DNA of 31,668 nucleotides. Origin: Purshia tridentata (Eukaryota; Streptophyta; Magnoliopsida; Rosales; Rosaceae). Of this stretch, positions 22,301 to 31,668 are shown piece by piece. The notes beneath the pieces are model-generated. The model made no database searches, was not told the origin of the DNA, and saw only the letters and a program-made list of their open reading frames with translations. The DNA is taken from the NCBI GenBank assembly GCA_003254885.1, contig QANT01007549.1, forward strand, positions 1 through 31,668, written 5' to 3'. Positions within the stretch are counted from its first letter, which is position 1; each line of letters opens with the position of its first letter. Made by a program: the position numbers and the translations under genes.

Positions 22301-22567
22301 ATTTGGATCAGCAGAAAAAGCTTTGAATGGTAGTGGAACAGATTCAAATAATTTCATCAATAGTGTTATGGTTTTGGCTTCCTATCAGATGTTTGCATCA
22401 ATCGAGCATATATTTGATCATATATCTTATATAATTAAACCTAAACTGATTACAGCTTTCCATGTGAGGCATTAGTCATGGCATTCTTGATTCAGTGAAT
22501 TTATGAATCATTGATTACATAATACTTGGCGTGTCTAATGAGTTTAATAGTTTATTAATATGCTCAG

Positions 22568-22645
22568 CGGCAGCAGAACAGGAACAAGTTAAAAAAGAAG
22601 ACCCTGCAGGTTTACATGGAGAAGTTTCCTGAACTCCTTCACCTG
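22568..22645 (+). other. Exon-like 26-codon open segment
   Basis: A segment bounded by CTCAG before it and GTAATT after it is open for 26 codons. It reads RQQNRNKLKKKTLQVYMEKF, then PELLHL. The composition is protein-like rather than the AT-rich noise around it. I do not recognise a family, and it may be an exon of the decayed gene upstream or an unrelated fragment. Confidence 0.3.
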
Positions 22646-22687
22646 GTAATTGGAATAAACTGAACTCCTACTGCTGTGTATTTTTGT

Positions 22688-22722
22688 CTCCATTGATTCC
22701 CTCCATACAAGAATCAATGGAG
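22688..22722. repeat. Inverted repeat with two alternative pairings
   Basis: CTCCATTGATTC (22688-22699) is the exact complement of GAATCAATGGAG (22711-22722). The spacer also holds TCCCTCCAT, which could instead pair with ATGGAGGGA just downstream. A small palindromic remnant; no gene association. Confidence 0.6.
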
Positions 22723-22729
22723 GGAAGGA

Positions 22730-24060
22730 ACTCAAATCACTATGACTATAGTAAACAAAATTTTCTCCATTATACCAAAGAATTATTATTATTATTTTCC
22801 TTTGTGGGTAATGAGATTGACATCTAAACCACTATTTCACATGTGAAATCGTGATATATATTTCAGAGATTATGAGTTATATTCTCACTAAATTTGAGGT
22901 CATCACATGGAAAAAATGTTAAAAAACAACCACCCACCACGAAAATTCCTTTGGCTTTATGATCAATGAAGCTTACACAACACAGATACAATTCCATAGA
23001 ATAGAATTCCAAGTCGTTAACCGTGACACATTTTTAGCCTGCTTCCATGCAACTTCGTTTACTTTTCAAAGTCTTCACTTTTGATAATAATCTTTTGGAA
23101 GACAAATATTACGAGTAACAGAGAAAATTAAACCAATCAATTTATGGTGGACCTTCAGTTCTCTCTCCACATTCGCATAGATGCACTAAAATTTTCAACT
23201 TTGGATGCAAGTGGCGACTTGGATGCAAAGACTCTTCAACAGAATAATTTTTTAGGTCATATGTTCACTCGATCAACCACATATTACCTAAAAACGTGTT
23301 CACCATCAAGATGTCATTTATTACTTTAAACAATTCCAACAATAAATAAGTTTGCTATAAAATTAGCCAAAATTTTCCCCAAAATAAAATAAAATAAAGG
23401 GGGTTAAATGTCCTTGAAAGGCTAAAAAAGAATGCTTTCATTTCATCCATCAACATCAAATTTGGCCAACTTGTTAAAGCTTGTGATAAATTAAAAAAAG
23501 GTATAATATAGTAATTACATATGCCCTCCACTGACTAATTCAATCTCATCTCTTGTAACCACACTTTCTCTCTTCTTACTCTAACGCATTGTTTCTCTAT
23601 GATGCTTCTAGTTCTAGTGTTATAGTTGATCATAATTGATACTAATAATAATCCACTTACACTCAATACTAATTAAAGAAGAGATCGAGTTAATTGATTT
23701 CAGATCGAGGTTGTTATGTTGAGTTGAGAAAGAAATTAAATGTTTTTTTTTACCATGATCATCTCTATTTATTAAAGCTGTTTTAATTAAAATTGTTTAT
23801 TTTACTACCTATTAGTTGGCAAAGTAGCCAACTAATAGTATTAATATGTGTCGATTATGTTTATTCTGAAAATTAATTATACTTAAATAACTGATACCAT
23901 ATTGAAAAGAGTGGAGCCAAATTATTAAGCATGTGCTTGATACAAAACAAAAATTGATAGCAAGTGGTTAATGAATCCATCCCTGGCCGGCATGAGCCAT
24001 GGCTAGCTTTCATTATACAACAACGAACCTTTTAATCGACTTAAGCCAACGAACCCCCAT
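22730..24060. other. Intergenic, no gene seen
   Basis: AT-rich sequence before the SRC2-like gene. The 61-aa open frame at 23144-23329 lacks family resemblance. No element boundaries identified. Confidence 0.5.
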
Positions 24061-24070
24061 TTACCGAGCG

Positions 24071-24082
24071 TTGACGTTGACC
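24071..24082 (+). promoter_or_regulatory. Tandem W-box-like motif in the SRC2-like promoter
   Basis: TTGACGTTGACC contains two TTGAC cores six bases apart, about 100 bp upstream of the start codon. WRKY factors bind TTGAC(C/T), so this fits a stress- or defence-responsive promoter. Functional relevance is inferred. Confidence 0.45.
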
Positions 24083-24180
24083 AAATCTTGTTTGCTCTTT
24101 CACGATATTATAACAAGTTGAGAGCTGGTTTTCTTCCCAAATCTTATCTCCCAACCTCTCTTTCTCTTTCTCTCTCAAAG

Positions 24181-25056
24181 ATGGAGCAAAGGACCTTAGA
24201 TGTGGAGCTCATCTCTGCTAAAGACCTCAAAGATGTCAACCTCATTTCCAAGATGGACGTGTACGCCGTCGTTTTACTCCACGGCGACGCCACCCACGGC
24301 GAGCAGAAGACCAAAACCAATGTGGCGCGAGAGTGCGGCAAGACACCCACCTGGAACTTCTCCATGAAGTTCACCATGGACGAGTCATTGGCCCAGCAGA
24401 ACTGCCTCAACCTCATCATCAAGCTCGTCTGCCAGCGTAGCCTCGGCGACAAGGACATAGGCCAAGTCACCGTCCCTGTCAAAGAGCTCTTGCACTCCAT
24501 GGATGAGGCCAAGTCCATGAAGTTTGTGGCTTACCAGGTCAGGAAGCCCTCTGGAAATCCCAAAGGTGAGCTCAGTTTCTCTTACAAGTTTGGAGATAAA
24601 GTCGCAGCAGCTACCCCCGTTGTTCCAAAGGGTTACCAGCCAGTGATGGCATATCCGGCGGTGGGACCCTCTGCTCCGCCAGTAGTGGGATATGGCGAGT
24701 ATCAGCCACCACCGCCGCCACACGGTGCGTACCCACACCCGGCCACCACCTCTGACGGTTCAGGATACCCACCACCGCCACCGGGATACGGGTACCCGCC
24801 ACCACCCCAATCCGGATACGGATACCCGCCACCACCGCCGGGATACGGATACCCACCACCCCCAACGGGGTACGGGTACCCGCCCTCGGTGCAGCAACCC
24901 CAACCCCAAGAGAAGAAGAAGAAGAAGTTTGGGATGGGGCTCGGTGCTGGATTGTTGGGAGGCATGCTTGGTGGGCTGTTGATTGGGGATATGATATCTG
25001 ATGGTGGTGGCTGTGGCGGCGGTGGCGGTTGTGGTGGTGGCTGTGGCGGTGTTTAA
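24181..25056 (+). CDS. SRC2: SRC2-like C2-domain protein with Pro/Gly-rich C terminus
   Basis: A single-exon, 291-aa protein of the 'soybean gene regulated by cold 2' family. The C2 domain spans about residues 1-125: LDVELISAKDLKDVNLISKM then DVYAVVLL, with the acidic loop residues expected for calcium/phospholipid binding, and DKDIGQVTVPVKELL at 90-104. A Pro/Tyr-rich region follows (about 150-235) with four GYGYPPP-type repeats, then a lysine run at 245-249, a Gly/Leu-rich hydrophobic stretch GLLGGMLGGLLIGDM (257-271), and a Gly/Cys-rich end. This order is as in Arabidopsis SRC2 (AT1G09070), which targets endomembranes and activates RBOHF. The start chosen is the ATG after the TTTCTCTCTCAAAG leader; the in-frame upstream Met at 24088 would run through what looks like promoter and leader. 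The repeats at about 24765-24890 are prone to length variation. Confidence 0.92.
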   Translation: MEQRTLDVELISAKDLKDVNLISKMDVYAVVLLHGDATHGEQKTKTNVARECGKTPTWNFSMKFTMDESLAQQNCLNLIIKLVCQRSLGDKDIGQVTVPVKELLHSMDEAKSMKFVAYQVRKPSGNPKGELSFSYKFGDKVAAATPVVPKGYQPVMAYPAVGPSAPPVVGYGEYQPPPPPHGAYPHPATTSDGSGYPPPPPGYGYPPPPQSGYGYPPPPPGYGYPPPPTGYGYPPSVQQPQPQEKKKKKFGMGLGAGLLGGMLGGLLIGDMISDGGGCGGGGGCGGGCGGV

Positions 25057-26960
25057 TTTAGATGGGAATCATGGCATGGTTTTGTTAGACTACTTTTCTT
25101 TTTGGACTATTTGTTTTTTCTTTTATGGTCAAGTTTGGGTTCTGACTTTTGTGTGAATCTGAATCTGATAAATATTTTCAATACGTGACATGATGTTTCG
25201 TGGATATCTGATATCTCATGGATGGGCTTGTAATTTTCATTTTTTCACTTATTGCCAAACTGCCAATGTGTCTGTAATTTCTCACATATATTTTGCAATG
25301 GGAAAACTGAAATTCCACATAAAGATAAGTATTACTTTTTTTTTTGTTTGAACCATCTTATTTAATATCAGAAATATGACTTAAAATAATGCACGACATA
25401 TAATGTATGGTGCTTACTCAAGGTCAAGCCATTAATCAATCAATATATGAAAGGGCATTCTTACTAGGTCATGATCTCAACTGACATGAGCTTGTGAGTT
25501 TTGCCTTGTCGATTATTAAATTTGAAATGGGACTTAGTCCTCCATATCAAGTTATGGTCACATGAGCAAGCATCATATAAACCTCTAATTGGCTGATTTT
25601 GTTGCTTTCATCTGAGGGACCTGAGGGTGAAGTGAAATGGAAGACAAGGTCAACTAGGTTTTTGCTGCTATATATATTACCATATGAAGAAGCATCTAAG
25701 ATGTGTGGTGATTGCCTTCCAGATTACATTCCTAAGGTTATTCCTTACGCTAGGCCAGTTTAATTTCCATACATGTTCATTAAGTACCTTCAATTTAATT
25801 TAGTGCTACAAATCATTGAGTATTATTAACTACTAAGTGCATTTTCTACTTTCATCTCTTCAAGGGCAGCACGTACTCTCTGTATTGTAAAGTTAGACTT
25901 CATTTGGTGTATATGATTGGATATGATAGATAAATAATAAAATTATATATGTTTAAAGAAAAAAAATAAATAAAATATTTATTTATTGAGAAAAAAAAAT
26001 AAAAAAATAATACATTTATTCTATAGTGGTACGTGTCACAAGTCATAATTGTAACACGACCCACTAAAGAAAGTGGGGTTTGATTTGGCTGATAACTACG
26101 TTAAACTCTTCATGTATATTAATATTGAAGGGAAAAAAACAAAAAATTCCATAATCACTCTGTCAAGTATCAACACAACCATAGGCATAGACAATGAGCA
26201 TTTTTGTCTCATACTAATGAGTCCAAAGCATCGCTGTTGCGATTTGGATTTTATGTTTGACCATGAGGCTCAATATTCGATTAAGACTTTTTCTAGCTAC
26301 AAATTTAACCCACACAAAAATACATTAGCACCGTGAAGCATAGTAGAGTGTTAGCTCACAAAATAACCAAGCCTAGCAGAGTTTTAGCGCCATTAGGTAC
26401 ATTTTCTGGACAAAAATTGACATTAATATTTGAATTTTATATTGAAAATTGTAACTAGTCTAGAGATATTTTGTTTCTCTTACTGAAGTGGTTATAGTTT
26501 GTTAATAACAAGTACATATATACGTCATTCTCACAATAATTGATTATGTGATCAATATGCAAATGATTAATATGAAAGAGGTTAAGATGCACTGAGTATA
26601 TAATCTGAATCCGACTAATATGAGAGAAAACACATTTAATAGTTAAATTTAACACGATTATAAAACCAATACAGGATTGAAGTAAATCCAATCTTTAGAC
26701 ATATTGTTCCTCAATTGTCCCTCAGCTTTTCTTATCAATAACAAGGACAAAACTTGAAGTTCATATGACGAATACTTTGTACCACAGAGCTACAAAGCTA
26801 ACACATGGTCAAGACTTTTTCAAGTATAGTTCATTTCTTTGATTATAACTTGTGCATTTGGTCACCCACCAACACAACAAGATAGTACCAATGCCGGCAC
26901 AAGTTGAATAGAAGTAAAAGGAGAGAACAACATGGGTTGATAGATCACATAGAAACTCAC
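25057..26960. other. 3' UTR of SRC2-like gene and intergenic sequence
   Basis: The first 200 bases or so are probably 3' UTR. The rest is AT-rich with no recognisable gene. Open frames of 60-90 codons here (for example 26073-26336 and 26455-26691) are not similar to any family I know. No element termini identified. Confidence 0.5.
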
Positions 26961-26972
26961 GGAGAGCTGAAC

Positions 26973-26981
26973 TATATTTAA
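26973..26981 (+). promoter_or_regulatory. Candidate TATA box of the GST gene
   Basis: TATATTTAA lies 134-142 bp before the GST start codon. A second candidate (TATTATATATATATG, about 27020) is closer to the ATG. I cannot decide between them. Confidence 0.35.
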
Positions 26982-27885
26982 ACCAAACCAACAAAGACTA
27001 AGCTAATAATTAAGACCATATATTATATATATGTTCACATACACTGAGTGCAAACTAGTTAATTTTCTCTGCACCAATTTCTTGATCAGTACTCAAGTCA
27101 AGATCTAGCTAGCCATGGCCATCCCTGTCCCATCTCCATTGACGGCAATCAAAGTTCATGGGATTTCGCCGTCCACGTGCACTGCACGTGTGCTGCTTTG
27201 CCTCCACGAGAAACGCCTTGACTACAAGCTGGTGCCCATTGACGTATGCATGGCTGCTCACAAGCAACAACCTTATCTATTTCTGAATGTAAGACCTCCA
27301 TCCCCATTAATTACTATATAATTAATCTCTAACCATTAATTAATTATATGAACATCTTGTTGCTGTCGTATTTAATTTGTAAAATGGAAAGAGAGAAATG
27401 GTATATAGGATCGATCTTCAATAACTCCTAACACTGTTGTGAGTCATTCTGTTTAATTTCCTGGAATTTCCACAGCCATTTGGGCAGCTGCCTTCATTAG
27501 AAGACGGCAACCTCAGCCTCTTTGGTAAGTCTAGTCGATAATATTTGTTGAAGAAAAATTTAATGAATTATTATATTTGTCACCCAACCTAATCTCACTC
27601 TACTCATTTAAAGAATAGAGTTTTATTATTTAGGGTTCGACCCATTCAAGATGGAGTGCATCTCTTAATTACAATCTCTTGGTACAGGGTGCAAGAGAAG
27701 ACCATTTGATTCCAATTATGACGGAACTGAAATCATTTACTGAGATGTCTGAGTGTTCGGATTTGGGATTCCCAATAAGTGAATGACTCATTGGAAAATT
27801 GAGATTTATTTGGATAATTTGTTTGATGAATTTGGTTGGGTTGAACCAAGGATTCGATTTGGGCTGCGGTTGTATCTAGATTTGG

Positions 27886-28380
27886 TTTTAGATTGCCTAC
27901 GTATCCATTGCGGGATCAAACCACACGTAGTTCCAAGCTTTTGGGAATTAAATAGGTGAATGACCTATTTAAATGATTTTAGTCATTTGGGTAGGTTTAT
28001 AGAGCTCTTGGATTTGATTTGAGAAATTAATTCGGGACTTTGTGTATGAAATTAATTTCTGAGAAATTTAAATAGATTTAATTTGGTTACGGTCACACCT
28101 AAATTTAAGTATAGGCTATCTACATACCCTTGACAGGATCAAATCGAATGTAGTTCGTTGCTTTTGGGAATTAAATAGGTAAATGACCCATTTAAATGAT
28201 TTGGGTAGGGTTATAGAGCCCTTGGATTTGATTTGAGAAATTAATTCGGAACTTTGTTTATGAAATTAATTTCTGAGAAATTTGAATGAATTTGATTTGG
28301 TTACGGTAGCACCTAAATTTAAGTATGAGCTACCTACATACCCTTGACGGGATCAAATCTAATGTAGTTCGTTAATGAAT
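27886..28380. repeat. Tandem repeats of 214-223 bp within the LTR-type element
   Basis: Two full diverged units and part of a third: CTAC marks each start at 27900, 28123 and 28337. Each unit carries a GGGATCAAA/AGGATCAAA block, then GTAGTTC, GGGAATTAAATAGGT, TATAGAGC, GATTTGAGAAATTAATTCGG, ATGAAATTAATTTCTGAGAA, and CACCTAAATTTAAGTA. The third unit is truncated after GTAGTTCG. Confidence 0.88.
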
Positions 28381-29377
28381 TTGAATGGTTAGCTTTGTGC
28401 CATTTTGGAAAATTGGTTTTGTACCAACTGAAAGAGTGGTTTTGTACCATTCGAGAGAATGAATTTGGAATTTGGAATTTGAAGGAATGTGCCCATTAAT
28501 ATTTTAGTGTCATTTATTTGTTAAATGATAAGTTTATTTTTTATAATGAGCGAGCATAAATTTAGTTTTGTACCCACTAAATATTTTGTATCAATTATTT
28601 ATTAATTGATACGCTTTATTTTTTGAATGGGCAAATGAATTTGGAATAGGTCCAATGGACCTTGTTTATTTTCATGCCAATTAATTTTACTAATTGCATG
28701 TTAATGGGCAAATTAATTTTGTAAACAAGCCCATTAAATTTGGTCAAGGCATTCTGAATGAGGAGCTGATTAGATCTTAGCCTTTGCAGGCCCAAGTCCA
28801 GTAGCTTTCCAACTTAGCTGGCATGATGGATTAAAAACACTCATGCTAACCAAACAAGCCAACAACCCATTTAATGAAGACTTTTTTTGGGCCAACATTT
28901 AATGAAGACTTTAGAGTGAGTGCTGCTGCGAGAATTTTGGGACTAAGGCCAACTTGATTACGCTTGTCAATCGGCATGTGTCCTCCATTTGAAGCCAGCT
29001 TGCAAGCTTTTGTTTGTAGAGATCTTGCATTTGGCTTGGCCTGAAGGAACCTCTGCACAATAGGCCTGTCCGCTTCTTCTTTATTCTCAAGGAGATATTT
29101 CTTCCCGACTCTTTGTAATGTCATTTGATATTTGGCTGATTGCACATGCTCTTATGACAAAGACCTTGACCTTTTATTTACCTTTTTTTGGTTGCCAAGT
29201 CCATCAATTTTCTCTCCTTTGTGATGGAGGTGCACCAACATTTTTTTAGCTATCTGCTCTATTGAGAAGCAGAGACTTTGGTGATACTTTCAAAGTTTTT
29301 CTTCTGAGAATTAAAGAATCGCTTTATTTTTTCCATGGATTCTAAATTCTCCCATTTTTTATGGATTATTTTTTATG

Positions 29378-29545
29378 GTTTCAGCTGAAACTATTTTTTT
29401 TAGGATTCAGCTGAATCCATTTTTGGTAGTTTCAGTCGAAACCATTTTTTTGCGGTGTCACGCGGACACTGATTGGGGTTGTAGTGACCGCACTCACTAC
29501 CAAGGATAGCAGCATGCTATTGAGTTCATGGTGCTCGCGAGCACC
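29378..29545. repeat. Series of seven short inverted repeats in the LTR-type element
   Basis: In order: GTTTCAGCTGAAAC (29378-29391), GGATTCAGCTGAATCC (29403-29418), GTTTC/GAAAC with 4-base loop (29429-29442), GTGTC/GACAC with 5-base loop (29455-29469), GTAGTGA/TCACTAC with 6-base loop (29481-29500), ATAGCA/TGCTAT with 3-base loop (29506-29520), GGTGCTCGCGAGCACC (29530-29545). Centres are 23-29 bp apart. All arms pair exactly. No known feature explains the series. Confidence 0.8.
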
Positions 29546-29779
29546 ACTCAACCCAAGAGCATACTACTATTAAATTTTAAAGGATTGAGTGATTAATGAA
29601 GAGAGATGCCATTTCTTAAAGGATTTGGCACCACCGTACAGGAGCTGTATCTGAAATTGATTTTTCTCTTTTCCTTCAGCCTTTCGGTGCTATGTTTCTT
29701 TCTCTCCTTGGAACCCTCTTCTTTCCTCTACAGCCTTTCGGTGTTTATTTCCCTCCCTCCTTTTTTCTGAACCTCTCAT

Positions 29780-29793
29780 GCTCTATTTATAGA
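29780..29793 (-). promoter_or_regulatory. TATA box of the LTR-type element
   Basis: Minus-strand CTATAAATAGAG, about 200 bp inside the element's minus-strand 5' end, which is where an LTR promoter is expected. It would drive transcription antisense to the GST gene. Confidence 0.5.
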
Positions 29794-30265
29794 GACCACT
29801 AGAGGTCTAAGGAGATGAGGATGTGATCACCCAAAATTTAAATTTAAGTGGTGATCACACTTAGAGATAAAATATTCTAATAAGATTTCCTCTATATTTA
29901 TCACTTATCTCATCCATTTAGGAGTTTAACTTCATTTGAACACTCCAATGTGAGGCTGTGTCTTTATCTTCTTTTTTTGAATTTTTATGGTTCAACAATA
30001 TTTTTGCTGCACATTTTTTTGGCACATGGATATTAATTCTATAATTCAACTTATATAACATATATATGGTGCTGCCATACATGCATATATGCCCAGAATC
30101 AAGAGCAATCACAAGGTACTTGTCACGCAAATACAAAGACACTGGGCCTGATCTTCTGCAATCCGAGAGTCTGACACAATCAGCCATTGTAGACACTTGG
30201 ATGGAAGTTGAAGCTCACCAGTTCAATGGTCCAATGTCAAAACCCAATTTCCAAATGATTGTGAA

Positions 30266-30545
30266 CAGTGGCGGATCCACGTTGGGAGGTAGGGGGTCGG
30301 GCAACCCCCCGGACGCCGGAGGTTTAAGGCTGGAACCACCTTTCTCAGCCACCAACCACCTTTCTCAGCCACCATTGACCCCCCAAGCTTCTGGCTAGTG
30401 ACCCCTCGCTGCCCAGTCGCCCACCAGGTGTTTGATAAAAGGCTTGAGTGGGAATTGGGAGGTGGGAACGATGAAGCAAGTAAAAGATCATTGCTCACTG
30501 CTAGCACTATGACCCCCCAAATAAAAGATCCTGGATCTGCCACTG
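30266..30545. mobile_element. 280-bp hAT-type MITE inside GST exon 3
   Basis: The ends CAGTGGCGGATCCA and TGGATCTGCCACTG form a 14-bp terminal inverted repeat with one mismatch. An exact 8-bp direct repeat ATTGTGAA flanks it (30258-30265 and 30546-30553), the hAT signature. The interior is GC-rich compared with the flanks, has a GGGGGTCGGGCAACCCCC stem near the left end, and a 20-bp tandem repeat (AACCACCTTTCTCAGCCACC at 30334 and 30354). It has no coding capacity of its own. Confidence 0.92.
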
Positions 30546-30842
30546 ATTGTGAATCCCATTTATGGGTTAGATCCTGATGACAGAATTATTGATACCCAGA
30601 TGGAGAAGCTAGAAAAGGTCCTAGACATTTATGAGGCAAGGTTGTCTCGAGGCAAATACTTTGCTGGAGAAAATCACACATTGGCTGATATGCACCACAT
30701 TCCCTCTCTGATTTACTTCATGAATAGTCCCAATGCAGCCGCGATTACTTCTCGTCCCCATGTCAGCACTTGGTGGAACGACATTTCTTCGAGGCCAGCA
30801 ACAATCGAAGTCACAACAGGTATGAAGATTCGAAAATATTAA

Positions 30843-31668
30843 CTTTAAAGTGCAAACTGAGAGTGAGAATAGCAATAACATGTTCCAAAGCTGTGAGGTA
30901 TATCTGAATAGTGAAGAATACTTCAGCTACTTTGACAGATTCTTGGGGCTCTCTTCCTTGATTGGGCATCTAATCGTGAGGTAGTGTTTTTTTTTTTTTG
31001 GGGGCCTTTGGTCTTTATTGTAGCCCATACTCTCTGCTTTTCTTGGTACAATATGGGTTTAAGGTTCAAAAGCAAAAAGTCAGGCCCAGATAAATAACTC
31101 CTTTGTAAAATGAGCCTAAGCAAACCCAATTTCATGCCTTCTTTGGGTCCGGAGGACAGTTTTATCTTAAATTCACAAGGCCCACTGAATGTGCACCATT
31201 TAATTTAGGGTGATTTATAGGCCAGTCCAATTTTTTCTCCTCTCTTAGACTAATACCTTAATACTTTTTTATTTTTGACTAAAGTCCAAAAATATTATTT
31301 AGATGTTTTTAATTTAAAAGACTAATACCTTGATACTTTTTTATTTTTGACTAAAGTCCAAAAATATTATACAGATGTTTTTAATTTAAAAAATATCTAA
31401 TATTATCCTAAAATTAATGATATGTAAATCTTAATATTATCCTAATATTATTATAATATTATTCTAATTGTATATTACTTTAATATTATAATATTATATT
31501 ATATATCATAATTAATATTATCATATTATCCTATAATTAATTATAGGATTTAACTGTATCAAATGAACGATTAACTCTGGTTTGTAAATACATTTCAATT
31601 GTACCAATCAATCAATCGGCTATGATTTGTCAGCTTTTATGTTATGGTTTAGCTCCAGGATTTTGGGC
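30843..31668. other. 3' flank of the GST gene, AT-rich, no gene seen
   Basis: Probably begins with the GST 3' UTR. From 31400 on the sequence is composed of TAATATTAT-like words with many self-complementary runs. A 72-bp tandem duplication is listed separately. No coding sequence is visible. Confidence 0.5.
31248..31391. repeat. 72-bp tandem duplication
   Basis: GACTAATACCTT.ATACTTTT begins both copies at 31248 and 31320; each runs to GATGTTTTTAATTTAAAA. Only three or so differences separate them, so the duplication is young. Confidence 0.93.

Larger units (their letters stand above)
27546..29997 (-). mobile_element. 2.45-kb solo-LTR-like element in GST intron 2
   Basis: The element begins TGTTGAA and ends TTCAACA (TG..CA termini of an LTR) and is flanked by an exact 5-bp direct repeat ATATT (27541-27545 and 29998-30002), the usual LTR-retrotransposon duplication. 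I find no second terminal repeat, gag or pol frame, or tRNA-type primer site, so a long solo LTR is the simplest reading. On the minus strand there is a good TATA box (CTATAAATAGAG, about 29780-29793), and the words GGAACTACGTGTGGTTTGAT and GATACGTAGGCA, commonly met in plant LTRs in this orientation. It is therefore antisense to the GST. It contains tandem repeats of about 220 bp and a series of short dyads. Confidence 0.72.
27115..30842 (+). pseudogene. Phi-class glutathione S-transferase interrupted by two transposable elements
   Basis: Conjugates glutathione to electrophiles when intact. Exon 1 is 27115-27288 (58 codons), exon 2 27476-27524, exon 3 from 30097. The three-exon layout and junctions (LFLN|PFGQLP, LF-E|SRAITRYL) are those of GSTF genes. 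The N-terminal thioredoxin fold shows KVHGISPSTCTARV; Ser20 aligns with the catalytic serine of phi GSTs. PFGQLPSLEDG and ESRAITRYL are the glutathione-binding signature. The C-terminal domain shows VEAHQFN, KVLDIYEARLS and GENHTLADMHHIP. Two insertions damage it: a 2.45-kb LTR-type element makes intron 2 2572 bp long, and a 280-bp hAT-type element splits exon 3 between QMIVN and PIYGLDPDD, bringing a stop (TAG, 30396-30398). Without the exon insertion the frame would encode 226 aa, the usual GSTF size. No other lesion is visible, so the damage is recent. The truncated product would keep the N-terminal domain and lose most of the C-terminal one. Confidence 0.85.

Noticed and set aside
24088..24180. 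N-terminal extension of the SRC2-like protein from an upstream Met
   Set aside because: The family starts at the MEQRTLDVEL-type Met. The upstream part overlaps the likely TATA region and CT-rich leader.
24385..24982. Overlapping frames in the SRC2-like gene
   Set aside because: Composition shadows of the Pro/Gly-rich repeats in alternative frames.
27886..28380. CRISPR-like array
   Set aside because: The units are over 200 bp and diverged, with no short repeat/spacer pattern, and the genome is a plant's.
28846..29145. 99-aa minus-strand frame inside the LTR-type element
   Set aside because: No gag, protease or other family motif; chance frame in a non-coding LTR.
27546..29997. Full LTR retrotransposon with two LTRs
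   Set aside because: I looked for a second copy of the TGTTGAAG terminus and for gag/pol motifs inside and found none; a solo LTR fits better.
30066..30842. Two separate genes in the GST exon 3 region
   Set aside because: Both frames are halves of one exon split by the 280-bp insertion; the duplicated ATTGTGAA and continuous homology prove it.

Overview
This is a plant nuclear DNA window. It is AT-rich, its genes carry GT/AG introns, and every recognisable product has its closest known relatives in eudicots. The transposon content and the conserved gene order fit a rosid-type eudicot, but I cannot name the species from sequence alone.

Layout. (1) 574-999, minus: an intronless NF-YB4/NF-YB5-like histone-fold transcription factor with its own TATA box. 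(2) 1.0-6.4 kb: no gene; AT-rich, with a duplicated 'TTGGGTT-rich' repeat, a nested small TIR element and a purine-rich tract. (3) 6.7-11.36 kb, plus: a two-coding-exon nuclear SANT-domain protein (868 aa) with a 5'-UTR intron. (4) 12.86-13.66 kb, plus: a three-exon NDUFAF4-family complex I assembly factor, with a 70-bp micro-MITE just upstream. (5) 14.53-17.29 kb, minus: a seven-exon mitochondrial thiamine-diphosphate-type carrier (331 aa), convergent with gene 4. (6) 17.7-24.1 kb: no intact gene. It holds a 1.39-kb Harbinger-type element nested in a degraded hAT-like element, a Mutator-type hairpin MITE, several tandem duplications and the wreck of a PWWP-domain gene. (7) 24.18-25.06 kb, plus: a single-exon SRC2-like C2-domain protein with a proline/glycine-rich tail. 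(8) 27.1-30.84 kb, plus: a phi-class glutathione S-transferase broken by two transposable elements, a 2.45-kb LTR-type element in intron 2 and a 280-bp hAT-type element in exon 3 that brings a stop codon. (9) 30.84-31.67 kb: AT-rich flank with a 72-bp tandem duplication.

Gene order. NF-YB4/5, SANT protein and SRC2 match my recollection of Arabidopsis AT1G09030 - AT1G09040/50 - AT1G09070 and the duplicated pair AT2G47810 - AT2G47820, so the window looks like an ancestral eudicot block. Genes 4 and 5 both encode mitochondrial proteins but work in different pathways; their adjacency is probably chance.

I see no tRNA, rRNA or CRISPR. The least explained signal is a run of about seven short inverted repeats spaced 23-29 bp apart inside the LTR-type element in the GST intron (29378-29545).
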